A stretch of DNA of 64,000 nt from Buddleja alternifolia (lineage: Eukaryota; Streptophyta; Magnoliopsida; Lamiales; Scrophulariaceae): the NCBI GenBank assembly GCA_019426215.1, contig CM033391.1, forward strand, positions 10,900,708 through 10,964,707, read 5' to 3'. A program made the position numbers and the translations under genes. Shown here one piece after another: positions 45,800 through 56,633 of this stretch. Under the pieces are notes generated by a model that was not told the DNA's origin, made no database searches, and worked only from the letters and a program-made list of their open reading frames with translations. How positions within the stretch are numbered: position 1 is the first letter of the stretch; each line of letters begins with the position of its first letter.

Positions 45800-46055
45800 C
45801 TAGCTAATTGAAGGTGCTTAAGTAGATTTTGCTCAACATTTTTTGTGACTTTTCCAGGATTATACTTAGATAATGTTCAAGATGCCTCAACCCAACAAAT
45901 ATACACATTATACTTTAATCACTACCATTATTTGCGATATATTTAATGCAAAAGAGACGCAAGTATAAATTTACGCAGGATGTCTAAAATTAGTATTTGG
46001 TCAAATAATAAACTTATGGTTTGGTTTATAAAATTAATTATCTTCGCCACATGCT

Positions 46056-46093
<38 letters not shown>

Positions 46094-46206
46094 GCTTTAC
46101 AATTCAAATAATTTGCATTGGTATGTGACACATGTAAAAATTGGATTGTTTTTCCTATTTCTACGTCACAACCATCTAATAAAACACATTTTATGTTACT
46201 AGATAA

Positions 46207-46345
46207 TTGTATGTCAGACCGAGTCCAATTATCCGAGTGTACATTCTCTATCTATCTCTTTCACACAAGTGTGTGTAGGAACCACACATAATACATTTTA
46301 TTATATGAGAGAGATAAATACTAGAACCATTGAACTTTGTCTAGT
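46207..46345. repeat. Small inverted-repeat element, possible MITE
   Basis: Ends CAGACCGAGTCCAATTATCC and the complement of TAGACAAAGTTCAATGGTTC are related inverted repeats around a central 'cacacaagtgtgtgt' palindrome. A reverse-complement relative lies at 39385-39480. Confidence 0.5.
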
Positions 46346-46507
46346 ATAGATTTTTCCCTTGTTACCCAATTAGTATGATAAAAGAAGTCACAAGGTTATG
46401 TAGAAAATGATTTAAACTACTTTACCATCTCCAATTTATGTTCTTTAATTTGCTTGATTTTGCTTCCCAAACACTTGATGTAGACAGTAAATTAAAGCAG
46501 AGGAAAT

Positions 46508-47315
46508 TAGAGGTGTTCGTGGAGCGGTTTCGATTTTTCTTGGTTAATATTGAAATCGAATTTTCAAGTGTAGTTTTTTATAGAGAAAATCAAACTGCCA
46601 TTTCGAAAAATAAAATTAAGGGGGCGGTTTTGGGTGGTTTGCTGTTTTTATCTGGAAAAAAAAAGCTAGTCCAATGAAACTAAAAATACACATTTCAGGA
46701 TATTAGTATAAAAATTGTAATCTTTTAAAATTGTCTAGCTAAAACTAGCAAATTATTTCAAATAGATAAAAACTGTGTTTAGCAGAAAAATATTAATCCA
46801 AGAAATTACATAACATAATCAGAAACTTCACAAAATTTAAAAATATTTAAAAAATTCGTTCTACTAAACAGTCCTTATATAATAATGAAATAGCCTACAA
46901 GGCTTAAACAAAGCACTACAGTAGTTATCGATAAATTGTCAAATAGCATAATTAGATTGTCTGCAAAGCTAAAATAAACTTAAAAAATTACAAATTATTC
47001 AGTGCTTAAACAATTTATTAATCTATTAAATGTTTAGCCACTTAATAAAAATTTTGCACACAACTTCAACAGTGAAGTGCATTATAATTAATGCCCAAAA
47101 AATTTGTTCTTCACTTCTTAAAAGACTTTAAATAATATATATATAATGGTGGTTCTCCGGTTCGGTTTGGTCCAAAACCGTCACCAAACCAACTTGGCAG
47201 TGCAATTTTCTTTTAAAATTGAAGCCACGATTTGTATATAATTTGACGAAAATGGTTTGGTGCGCTTCTATGCGGGCAGTTTCGCAAAATTGTTATATAT
47301 TCAGCCCTACAGAAA
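46508..47315. mobile_element. hAT-like non-autonomous insertion (approximate borders)
   Basis: Starts with 'tagaggtgttcgtggagcggtttcg' wording and ends 'cagccctac', as in hAT-type MITEs (TAGRGSTG ends). The paralogous block at 14310-14350 is continuous without it, supporting insertion. The 8-bp duplication is not clear. Confidence 0.5.
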
Positions 47316-47706
47316 ACGCATGATGAAATAGGGACATATTGTGTTCTCTAGTGATATATTTGGACCTAAGATTTTGGCAAGTGAAAGTATTACAAAATAA
47401 AGTGCAAGGAATTATAATTTAAACTATGGACTTTGTTTTGTTCAATATTATTATATTTTAAAATTTACAATCAAACATTGCCAAAGGCAAATGTAATGTC
47501 CAAATTTCGTTAACCATATTCAATTACTTACACGACGAATACTTTTGGGATTAAATATTTTTCTTGAAGTGTACACTATCATTATATCACATTTGTAACA
47601 AATTAACCATATAATCAATTGGTTAGAGTTCGGTCAAATCCTTTCTACACAAAAATTTCATAATTTAATGAGAACAAAACCTTCGTGTCTAAACCAAAAA
47701 CACACA

Positions 47707-47740
<34 letters not shown>

Positions 47741-48059
47741 GAGTAAAAAAAAAAGGAAAAAGATGGGGGGAGGAAAAAAGAGGTGTACTTTAGAAAGAGT
47801 TCTTTCTTGATGAAAATAAAAATTACTATGATGTGGATGGAAATCCAGACAAACAATATTTCTTCTATATTTATAGGAGGAGGAATTTAAGGCAGCTCAC
47901 ACTTCTTTACTACTTATTAATGTTAACATGTGGAAGGCGCAACATATCTGTCATTCATTTAATGATTTCAAGTATAGGGTTTCAAAGTAGTTGCGCATTA
48001 CGTAGGCTTCAATGAGAGTGAGGCCCATGCAATTATATATCATCTTTAATGAAAATTAT

Positions 48060-48240
48060 CAATAATGTATATAAAAAGAAAAAAAAATTCACTTTTTTTT
48101 TTCTTTTCTTTTTAAAAAAGAGCGAGGTGATGTGGCTCGAACTCATGATCGATGCCTTCAAAAACCTACTTCCGTCCGACTGGAGTTGACTAAATTTATA
48201 CTCGGTGATATATTTCATGTCGTTGGACATTAAATATACT
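48060..48240 (-). mobile_element. Possible SINE fragment
   Basis: On the minus strand a B-box-like GAGTTCGAGCC at about 48132-48142 is followed by an A-rich tail. An A-box candidate is weak and no target duplication was found. Confidence 0.3.
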
Positions 48241-48549
48241 TGTTAACAACTTAACTCTCGAAAATTATGTTATTCCTACTACTCGATTAATAGTCCCACT
48301 CAATATTCTGCTATATATATTATATAATAAGTATAGCATGTCGGACTTTTCGATTCTCTGTAACATCCCAATATTTCCTCAGTCTACCCATACTAAATCA
48401 ATATTTTATTTCTTATCAACAAAAATAAAAAATCAATATTTTAGATGTATAACGCACATTAATGAGTGTCGTAGAAGATGGAGTTGTAATACAAAAAAAT
48501 TGAAGTAATTTCCCACATTAGTTGGTTTTGCTCTAATTTAACAGGGAAG
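48241..48549. other. No gene seen
   Basis: AT-rich spacer. Confidence 0.4.
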
Positions 48550-50118
48550 TTGATATTAGCACTCCCAAAGGTGATAATCATATTCCAAATCTAAAATTAT
48601 TTGAACACACAATTTTTCTTAATATGTAAGATAAATATAATTTTCACTATACTATTCATCATTTTTTAAGTTTCTTTTCATATTTTAATATTTGAACACA
48701 TTAGACAATATATATTGCAACTTTAGCATAATCTTTGTCCATTTTTTTCTCCTATTTACTTATTTTACCTTTCCACTTAGTATATTTTAATTAGCATATA
48801 ACTATTAAAAGTTAAAATTGGTTAGAAGTTGAGAATTTTAGATCATTTATTTTGAATACCAGATAATTTTTTAAATTGTATTTTGATGACAAAATTGTGA
48901 ATTATAATCTATTTATCATTAAGAAATCTTTTATGCATTACAAATTCAGCTATAATACAGCTGCTGATATAAAATTCAAATCACTATTTCATGTTAATTT
49001 TTTGACATCAACTCAAATACCAAAAGAAAAAAGAGTTAATTAATACAAATCACAAATTCAAAATTATTATTTTATTTCACTTTTTTTGCCTCATGTGATT
49101 TCTCTGACATTAACTCAAATGCCAAAAAAAAGAGAGTTAATTAATGCACACAACAAATTCAAAATTATTATTTTATTTTACTTTTTTTGCCTAATAGATC
49201 TTTTTTATTTTTGCCTAATAGATATTGAAATTCATATGTGAAGTAAAAACTTGACATAGTGTAAGAATGCTAATTGCATTGTTTTAGACAATTTTTCTTG
49301 ATAACTAATTTTTTTTTTTTTTTTTTGCATAATGCTTGACCTGATGTAAGAAATTTTAACTTGATTTTATTGACTAATGTGTGTAAGAACGCTAATAGTA
49401 TAATTTTAGATAAATATCATTGATAACTAATATTATTTTGTGGGTAATGTTTGACCTGATGTAAAAATATGAAGCAAAAGCTTGACCTTGATGTGAAAAA
49501 ACTTGACTTGATTTTAAATAATGTATGTAAGAAAGCTAATATTATTATATTAGACAAATATTATTGATAATTAATATTATTTTTTGGGCAATGTTTGACC
49601 TGATGTAAGAAAATTTGACTTGATTTTAACTAATGTATGTAAGAAAGCTAACATTATTACATAGACAAATATAATTGATAATTAATATTATTTTTTGCCT
49701 AGTGTTTGACCTGATGTAAAAATATGTAAGAGAAAATTTAACTTGATTTAAGAAAACTTGACCTGATTCTAACTAATGTATGTAAGAAAGTTAATATTTT
49801 TATTTTTAATTATAATTTTAAATAATTAATAATGATGTTGAAATATTAAAAACATGAAGATAAACTTAAAAATGATGAATAGTATAGTGACATTAATATG
49901 TTTCTTATATATTAAGAGAAATTATGTGTTAAAATGAAGATAAACTTAGAAATGATGAATAGTATATATAGTGAAAGTAATATCTTTCTTAAATATTAAG
50001 AGAAATTGTGTGTTTAAATAATACATGGGCAATCCGGCCATTTAGTTAAAAGTCAAATAAATTGGGAGTGTAATTATTACATTTGAGAGTGTTAATATTA
50101 ATTTCCATTAAGCAATTA
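48550..50118. mobile_element. Non-autonomous DNA element with inverted ends and internal tandem duplications (~1.57 kb)
   Basis: Left end TTGATATTAGCACTCCCAAA with 'aacacacaatttttcttaatat' inside; the right end gives on the reverse strand TTAATATTAACACTCTCAAA with 'aacacacaatttctcttaatat'. Inverted similarity extends about 130 bp. Interior: two about 97-bp units at 49007-49200, about five degenerate 120-bp units (tttgacctgatgtaa) at 49258-49800 and two about 75-bp units at 49855-50010. A target duplication was not identified, so the superfamily is open. Confidence 0.65.
49258..49800. repeat. Degenerate ~120-bp tandem repeat
   Basis: 'TTTGACCTGATGTAA' and 'taatgtatgtaagaaagcta' recur about five times, with spacings near 110-125 bp and indels between copies. 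Confidence 0.75.
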
Positions 50119-50389
50119 TTAATATATATTTTTGAATTTAACACAACCAATTTAATGAAACATGTCCTTTTCTCATACTTTAAAATGTTCATATGGGTTT
50201 TTATCCAAAAAAAAAAGAAAAAAGAAAAGGTTAAACATTTGTTTTTCCTATAAAAAATGAAGAAAAAGAAAAGGTTCACGTGCATGGAGCAATTGTTGCA
50301 GAGGGATCCAGCTAATAACATAGCTGCTTCTGCGGTTGGAGCGAGACATAATAAATTTTGGACGCCTTTTGTACGGTAACGTAACAACT

Positions 50390-50502
50390 CAACGCCAAAA
50401 TTTTCAAGTACTCCATAATTGTGGTAACTCGCAATTTATTGTAATACCGTATGTCGTGTATATATATATATATGGCATGCTAATTTGCTTATGGAGGGGT
50501 GC
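50390..50502. repeat. Host repeat unit, copy 1 (left of element C)
   Basis: Contains 'ccaaaattttcaagtact', CGCAATTTATTG, 'aataccgtatgtcgtgt', then 'atggcatgctaatttgc' and 'ttatggaggggtg'. The same order recurs at 55740-55960 on the other side of element C. Confidence 0.75.
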
Positions 50503-50512
50503 AAGGAGTTGA

Positions 50513-51488
50513 GTAAAAGAAGCTTGTTGAAAAAGGTTTTTATTGAAGTTCCAAAATCCTTCAATTTTTTTAAATACATTCCAAAAACAGCCACCGATAT
50601 CTCAAACATTTTCATAGAAGAACCCTACACTACTACTGAGATATCCAAAGTTGTTTGAACTTCCCAACATCAAACAAACTCGTGACAGAACCCTCAACCT
50701 CTTTCATCTGAATGAAAAAGTTGTTGCTTCCACAAGCAGTATTTTTGTGTAAAAGAAGCTTGTTGAAGAAGGTCTTTATTGGAGCTGAAATCTGTGTGAT
50801 CAATGAGCTCGAGATCGTCTTTCGAGGATAGAAGTGTCTTGTAGCAGAAATCTATGTGACCAAGGAGCTCAAGCCATCGACATCCATTTGTTCCCTATTT
50901 TGTAGAAGTCTCTGTGTGACTCTTCGAGAATCAATTTAGTGGATTGCCTCCGAGTGATCAAAGGAGAAGAAGGACGTAGCTGGGATTACACCACCCAGTG
51001 AACCTTACAATTTATTGTGTTATTTACTGTTTTATTTGCTTTACTTACAGTTGCACATTATATCTTGAAAAAGCATATAAAACAGTCAAGCGTCTGATTT
51101 AAGTCAAAAGAGAACGCTAAGCTTTAAAAGCAGTCTTAAGCGCTTGACCAAACGCTAAGCTCTCTAAGCGTTCAAAACGATTTAAAGATAAGCAACTAAG
51201 GAAAAACTTTGTGATGCTAAACACTTTCAAAGAGAAGACTCTAAAATCATTCCGCTGTGCTAACACTGATCAAAGAACTGAACACTTAAACCTAGTTGGT
51301 TATAGTATTCAAATCTTGAAGTCTAAGTTAACTTTCTAAAAATAGTCTTAAATAGACGCTCAGTCAAGCGCCTTCTTTTCAAGCGTCCAACAAATTTTAA
51401 TACGAATAATTTTTGAAGTAAAAAAAGACTTCAGGGTCTATTCAATCCCCCCATTCTAGACCCTTTCATATGCCACTTGGGACCAACA
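50513..51488 (+). repeat. 5' LTR of element C, 5'-truncated
   Basis: Matches 54135 onward of the 3' LTR (gtaaaagaagcttg, ACCGATATCTCAAACATT) and ends GGGACCAACA. The region equivalent to 53333-54134, with the TATA box, is absent, so this LTR probably has no promoter. Confidence 0.85.
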
Positions 51489-51490
51489 AG

Positions 51491-51502
51491 TGGTATCAGA
51501 AC
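51491..51502 (+). other. Primer binding site of element C
   Basis: TGGTATCAGAAC, one mismatch from the tRNA-Met site in element A. Confidence 0.8.
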
Positions 51503-51589
51503 TGTTAAAGTCGAAATTTCAAAATTTTCAAGCATAACTGCTTGTTTAGATCCTTTTTTTTATTATTTTAGTTGCTTTAAAAAAAATTC

Positions 51590-52425
51590 ATGGCATTTTC
51601 AAGAGTACCAAAGTTGACAGAGTCAAATTATGACTCATGGAAGGTCAAAGCATTTGTTTATCTTTGTGCATGTGACGATGAAATGTGTGATATCATTTTA
51701 GATGGGCCAATTCGAATATTCAAAGTCATCACTAAAGTGCCTGGAGCGACTGAAGCGACTCCAGATGGTTATGTTGAGAAACCAAAGCATGAGTGGTCAG
51801 CTGATGAGTGTCGGAGAGCAAATTTAGATAATGTTGGAAGGAACGCTCTATATACAGCCATTGGTGACAATGATAACTTATTCAACAAGATCAATTCGTG
51901 CTCTACGACTAAGGAAATTTGGGATAAGTTAGCCACAATATGTGAAGGTTCAGCACAGATGAGAGAACAAGCTCTCCATAGCCATGCAAAGATTTGAGAA
52001 TTTTAAGATGATGTCAAGCGAGACGCTAGATCAATTGGATGCGAGATTTACGTCGCTTATTACAGAGTTAGCGTCACTAGATAAGGAGTTGACCAATAAG
52101 GAAATGGTCAAAAAGATTTCTAGAAGTCTTCCAAGCAAATATTTGATAAAGACTGTAGCAATGAGAGAATCACAAATGCTGGACTTTATTACGCCAGAAC
52201 ATGTGTTCTCGGAGCTAAAGGCTTTTGAATTTGAATTGGGAGAAGTCAGCGACTGATTCCAGAGCATTAATCGCTACAACCAATCTCAAGGGAAAATCAG
52301 CGAGTGAGGTGGAAGCGACAGAATCGAGTGAGAAAAAGGAAATGGAGTTATTGGTTAAGAAATTCAAGAAATTTCTTAGATATGAAAAGAGAAATTCATG
52401 TTCTTCATTCCATAACGAGGTATGA
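51590..52425 (+). pseudogene. gag: gag of element C, broken by a 2-bp deletion and a 17-bp deletion
   Basis: Starts MAFSRVPKLTESNYDSWKVK. Near 51959-51970 the GA repeat is two bases shorter than in element B, shifting the frame (51590-51997, then 51984-52256). Near 52245-52254 a stretch between two TCAGC repeats present in B is missing (about 17 nt), which shifts the frame to 52225-52425. It ends KKFLRYEKRNSCSSFHNEV and stops, without a zinc knuckle, exactly as in B. Confidence 0.88.
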
Positions 52426-53319
52426 ATGATTTAAACACTTAATCATTATACATCATATTTTTACTAGACATATAATGTAGGGGGAATTCACTTTATTATA
52501 TTTTCTAAAAGTGTCTTTCAAAAGTGTTACAAGTTATCCAATTTAGGGGAAACTTTAAAATTGTACTTGTACACATGTGTAAGCGTCAATGATCAAAAAC
52601 GATTTTCATATGCATAGATCATCAACGCTTATCGTTATTTGTGCATGATATGTTAGACGCTCAAACATAAAAAATATTTAATTTCAAGCATCAACATAAA
52701 TCTTACAACAAATGGTATCACATGAATTCAACATGTGGTATCAACAAATGGTATATGTTAAGCGATGAAAATTTCCCTTCAACACTTAATAGAAAATTTT
52801 ATAAAAACCATGTATAATTTTTTTAAAAAAAGAGAACTTGAGGTGAGACACAGGATTGGACGTTGATTTACGAACAAGTGGTATCAATGGTGGTGGAAAT
52901 CGCTAGAGAATTTTTTTTTTCACTGTCCGTCCAGACGTGGATGCGACTGTGGACGTTGAACGGTCGATAGAAGTGGCCGAGTTTTCCCCACACCAATTGG
53001 TTCTCCTCCTCTAGTGAGTATCGCTTGAGCTGTTGTCTTCCCTTGATGATGCCAAGAAGGGGGAAGAAGAGAAAGAAAAGCAATCTAAGAGGGAAGAAGA
53101 GAAAGAAAAGGCAGGTATTCTTCGTTTCAGTATAAATCATATACGCTTTCAATTCTATATACATGAATGAATGATTTATCGATGAAACATCTTGTTGAAG
53201 CTAATCTAACATTAGCTAACTTATCTAACTTTCTAAACGCTAACTTATGTTATTTTGGGCTTTTCTTTGAACTCTTAATCTATAAAAGAGTTATAAGAGT
53301 TAAGGTCTTGACATCATCA
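52426..53319 (+). other. Post-gag remnant of element C
   Basis: 'acatataatgtagggggaat' and 'ccaatttaggggaaac' at 52470-52555 are the internal polypurine boxes of element A's post-pol region. 52862-53130 matches the B remnant (tggtggaaatcgctagagaa, ccagacgtggatgcgactgt). No coding region. Confidence 0.65.
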
Positions 53320-53332
53320 AAAAAGGGGAAAC
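53320..53332 (+). promoter_or_regulatory. Polypurine tract of element C
   Basis: AAAAAAGGGGAAAC directly before TGTTAGG of the 3' LTR. Confidence 0.85.
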
Positions 53333-54763
53333 TGTTAGGAATTTCATGTTAGATGTTTTGATGATGACAAGATAGGATTTCATGTTAGACCCCAAAAGAA
53401 TGTAAGTTTATACTTTCATAGAATATTTGTATAAGCGTTTGAAAGTTTATTAGTTTATTAGGCTTGTAATTTTTATCTTTGTAGATTTTAGACTAAGTAT
53501 TTGATACCAAGTCACTGATGGAATTCTGAGTGAGTCTATCAAGGATGAAGTTGAAGATCAGCATCTGAAGTTAAGAGAAGTTGAAGAACTGTCTTAAGCG
53601 TCTGTCAAGCGCTTAAAGACTGTTTCAAACGCTCAGACTCAAGCGTCCAGCTTTCAGATTCACCTGAAGGATAAAACCCAAGTTATAAAGGACTTAAATG
53701 CAATCACTAACAGACATTTATTTCTAACGGGAAATAAATTCAAAATGCATTAAATGCTTGATAAGTGCATTACATGTAACAACACAGTATGACTTGTGGA
53801 CAAGCCACATTTTGACCAGACTGTCAGCTTTTCAGAGTTCAAGTCTGCTCCTGTCCAATCGGAACCAACAGAGATTGAGGAATGTCAGAAAAGGACTATT
53901 TGACTCACTGCGTGAGAGACACGTGCCTAATTGTGTCCAACAGACAAATCCCAAGAATCTCTATAAGTAGTGCCCACCAGCAAAACCTTTATGTACAGGA
54001 AAAAAGACCAAAATTATACACGCATATACACAAGAAAAGGTCCAAACTTTGCTGAAATTATTTGAGAGAAAAGTTTAGACACTCCATTGCCATATTGGAA
54101 CTCGAGAAAGCTCATTGATTCAACAAACAATATTTTTGTGTAAAAGAAGCTTGCTAAAAAAGGTCTTTATTGAAGCTCCAAAATCCTTCAAACTTCTCAA
54201 ATACATTCCAAAAACAGTCACCGATATCTCAAACATTTTCATAAAAGAACCCTACACTACTACTGAGATATCCAAAGTTGTTTGAATTTCCCAACATCAA
54301 ACAAACCCGTGACAGAACCCTCAACCTCTTTCATCTGAGTGAGAAAGTTGTTGCTTCCACAAACAGTATTTTTGTGTAAAAGAAGCTTGTTGAAGAAGGT
54401 CTTTATTGGAGCTAAAATCTGTGTGATCAAGGAGCTCGAGATCGTCTTCCGAGGATAGAAGTGTCTTGTAACAGAAATCTGTGTGACCAAGGAGCTCAAG
54501 CCATCGACATCCATTTGTTCCCTATTTGTAGAAGTCTCTGTGTGATTCTTCGAGAATCAATTTAGTGGATTGCCTCCGAGTGATCAAAGGAGAAGAAGGA
54601 CGTAGCTGAGATTACACCACCCAGTGAACCTTACAATTTATTGTGTTATTTACTGTTTTATTTGTTTTACTTACAGTTGCACATTATATCTTGAAAAAGC
54701 ATATAAAATAGTCAAGCGTCTGATTTAAGTCAAAAGAGAACGCTAAACTTTAAAATCAGTCTT
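53333..54763 (+). repeat. 3' LTR of element C, 3'-truncated
   Basis: Starts TGTTAGGAATTTCATGTTAG. TATA-like CTATAAGTAG at about 53961. It proceeds in register with the 5' LTR up to 'agtcttaagcgcttgac', after which the sequence turns into the reverse complement of the LTR head. The normal GGGACCAACA end is missing. Confidence 0.88.
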
Positions 54764-55045
54764 AAGCGCTTGACAAACGCTTAAGACAGTTCTTCAACTT
54801 CTCTTGACTTCAGATGCTGATTTTCAACTTCATCCTTGATAGACTCACTCAGAATTCCATCAATGACTTGGTATCAAATACTTAGTCTAAAATCTACAAA
54901 GATAAAAATTACAAGCCTAACAAACTAATAAACTTTCAAACGATTATACAGATATTCTATGAACGTATAAACTTACATTCTTTTGGGGTCTAATATGAAA
55001 TCCTATCCTGTCATTATCAAAACAGCTAACATGAAATTCCTAACA
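54764..55045 (-). repeat. Inverted copy of the first 282 bp of the element C LTR
   Basis: The reverse complement matches 53333-53614. Both arms are exactly 282 bp and both inner ends are the palindrome AAGCGCTT (53607-53614 and 54764-54771). The outer end is AAATTCCTAACA. Confidence 0.9.
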
Positions 55046-55104
55046 GGGAGGGATGGAGCCAGGATTCAGAGGTTGGGGGGAATGTAAAAATTTGAGAAAA
55101 CCTA

Positions 55105-55673
55105 GGCTTTGTTTGGATGTGTTTTCATTTCATTTTCAACCGTTATTTCCTAAAATGTATGGGAAAGCGAGTATTTTGATTTTCGTGTGAAAATGAAGAC
55201 ATGTTTGGTTGTGTTTCTGAAAATTATTGGAATTGATGATTTGATGATGTGTGAAATAATTGAATTAGTTAAAAGTAATGATTATGTGAATAATATATAT
55301 AAAATAATAGGTAATAATATATTGATTAAATATATTTATAAGTAAAAATGATAAAAATCAATCCCAAAAAGGGCATTAAAAATATTCAAAATGGGTTTTC
55401 AAATGTGCACGTGCCTATGAAGATTAAAATCATGTATTTTATTCCACTATAACACCACAATTGTTGCCGAAAATATGGAGTTTTGTAAGGAGATGTAAAA
55501 GAAACAAAAATGTGAGTGTGATTTGATAAAGTGAAATGTAATTATTGGAGAATGTGAAAGTGAAAATGAAAATAAGTGTATTTTCAGATGAGAATGGTGT
55601 AAAGTGTGTATTTTTATTTTCAAATGAAATTGAAAATGAAAATATGGGTTAGAAAACACAAACAAACATAGCC
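55105..55673. mobile_element. Tourist-like MITE (569 bp)
   Basis: Ends GGCTTTGTTTGGATGTGTTT and, reversed, GGCTATGTTTGTTTGTGTTT, with flanks CTA and TTA (one mismatch from a 3-bp duplication). Subterminal 'catttcattttcaa' is also inverted on the other side. The 88-residue minus-strand frame at 55447-55713 is an artefact. Confidence 0.8.
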
Positions 55674-55739
55674 TTAATATTTTTAAATTTTGAGGGGGTA
55701 AAATGTCGAACATCTAGAATTTATAAGGGGAAAGAATCT

Positions 55740-55960
55740 GAAAAATCAATGGTACTTTGCAACGTGTTTCTTGTGTTTATATACATATTTATGGCATGCT
55801 AATTTGCTTATGGAGGGGTGATTAGGGGTGTTATAAACCCCAAAATTTTCAAGTGCTTCATAATTATGGTACTTCGCAATTTATTGCAATACCGTGTGTC
55901 GTGTGTTTATATACATATATATGGCATGCTAATTTGCATATGGACGGGTGATTAGGGGTG
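55740..55960. repeat. Host repeat units, copies 2 and 3 (right of element C)
   Basis: Two tandem units: 'gtttatatacatatttatggcatgctaat...ggaggggtgattagggg' at 55740-55830, and 'ccaaaattttcaagtgct...taccgtgtgtcgtgtgttt...ggcatgctaat' at 55843-55960. Same order as 50390-50502. Confidence 0.75.
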
Positions 55961-56615
55961 TGATAAGTCCTAATTGTACGCACTAAAATATTGGTTTCTC
56001 GAAATAAAAAATTGAACTAAATCGATTAGTACGATATATTCAATAAAATCAAGTTAAATTTGGTTTGATTAGGTTCTGCTTCAATTAGCTAAAATTATAA
56101 CCAAGAAAAAATGTGAATTATGCCCAAACCAAAGAATAAATCATGTTTAGAAAACAAAATCTTCTCTAATTTAATTTTTTATTAATTAAAATAAAATATA
56201 TATACATGTGTTTTGTTCTGTTCGATTTTGTTAATCGGTTCCTAAAATCAAAGGTGAGTTAAACATTGAATTTTTCTATCAAAAAAATGATTATGAAACC
56301 GAAAAATTAGATTTGATTTCGGTTCAAATTAAATTGTCAATTATGGTACAATTCAATAAATTAACCGGACTTTGCACAACCCTAGGGGTGATAATTGACA
56401 TACGGGGGCTAAAAGGGACCTCTTTTTGAATATGTAATACAGACTTTGTTATATTATATTAATTTGACGTTTCATCTTGTCTTTCACGTTAAAAGAAATG
56501 AACAAATTTGACCGGCCATTTCATGGAATTAATCAAGTCCTAGCCGCAACTAGATAGAGGTACACTGTTACATTTAGCTAATATTTGTTTCTCGTGGAGG
56601 AATTAGCAACTAATA
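55961..56615. other. No gene seen
   Basis: AT-rich, with 'ggttcaaattaaat', 'cggttcctaaaatc' phrases typical of decayed hAT-like repeats; no ends identified. Confidence 0.4.
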
Positions 56616-56633
56616 GAGTCGGAATTTCATGTC

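Larger units (their letters stand above)
45805..48059. other. No gene seen; AT-rich DNA paralogous to 12.7-14.5 kb
   Basis: 45805-46055 resembles 12668-12930. An (AT)n microsatellite lies at 46059-46091. Open frames 46438-46677 and 47833-48015 look non-coding. (CT)n/(AT)n simple repeats lie at about 47708-47740. Confidence 0.5.
50513..55045 (+). mobile_element. Gag-only Sirevirus derivative with truncated and inverted LTRs (element C, 4.5 kb)
   Basis: A 5' LTR lacking its first ~800 bp, primer site, gag, post-gag remnant, PPT, and a 3' LTR that switches into an inverted copy of its own head. It shares with element B the gag-to-pol-scrap deletion junction. No target duplication is seen, which fits the rearranged ends. 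Confidence 0.88.

Noticed and set aside
55447..55713. 88-residue minus-strand frame
   Set aside because: Lies across the right end of the Tourist-like MITE and is composed of its repeats.
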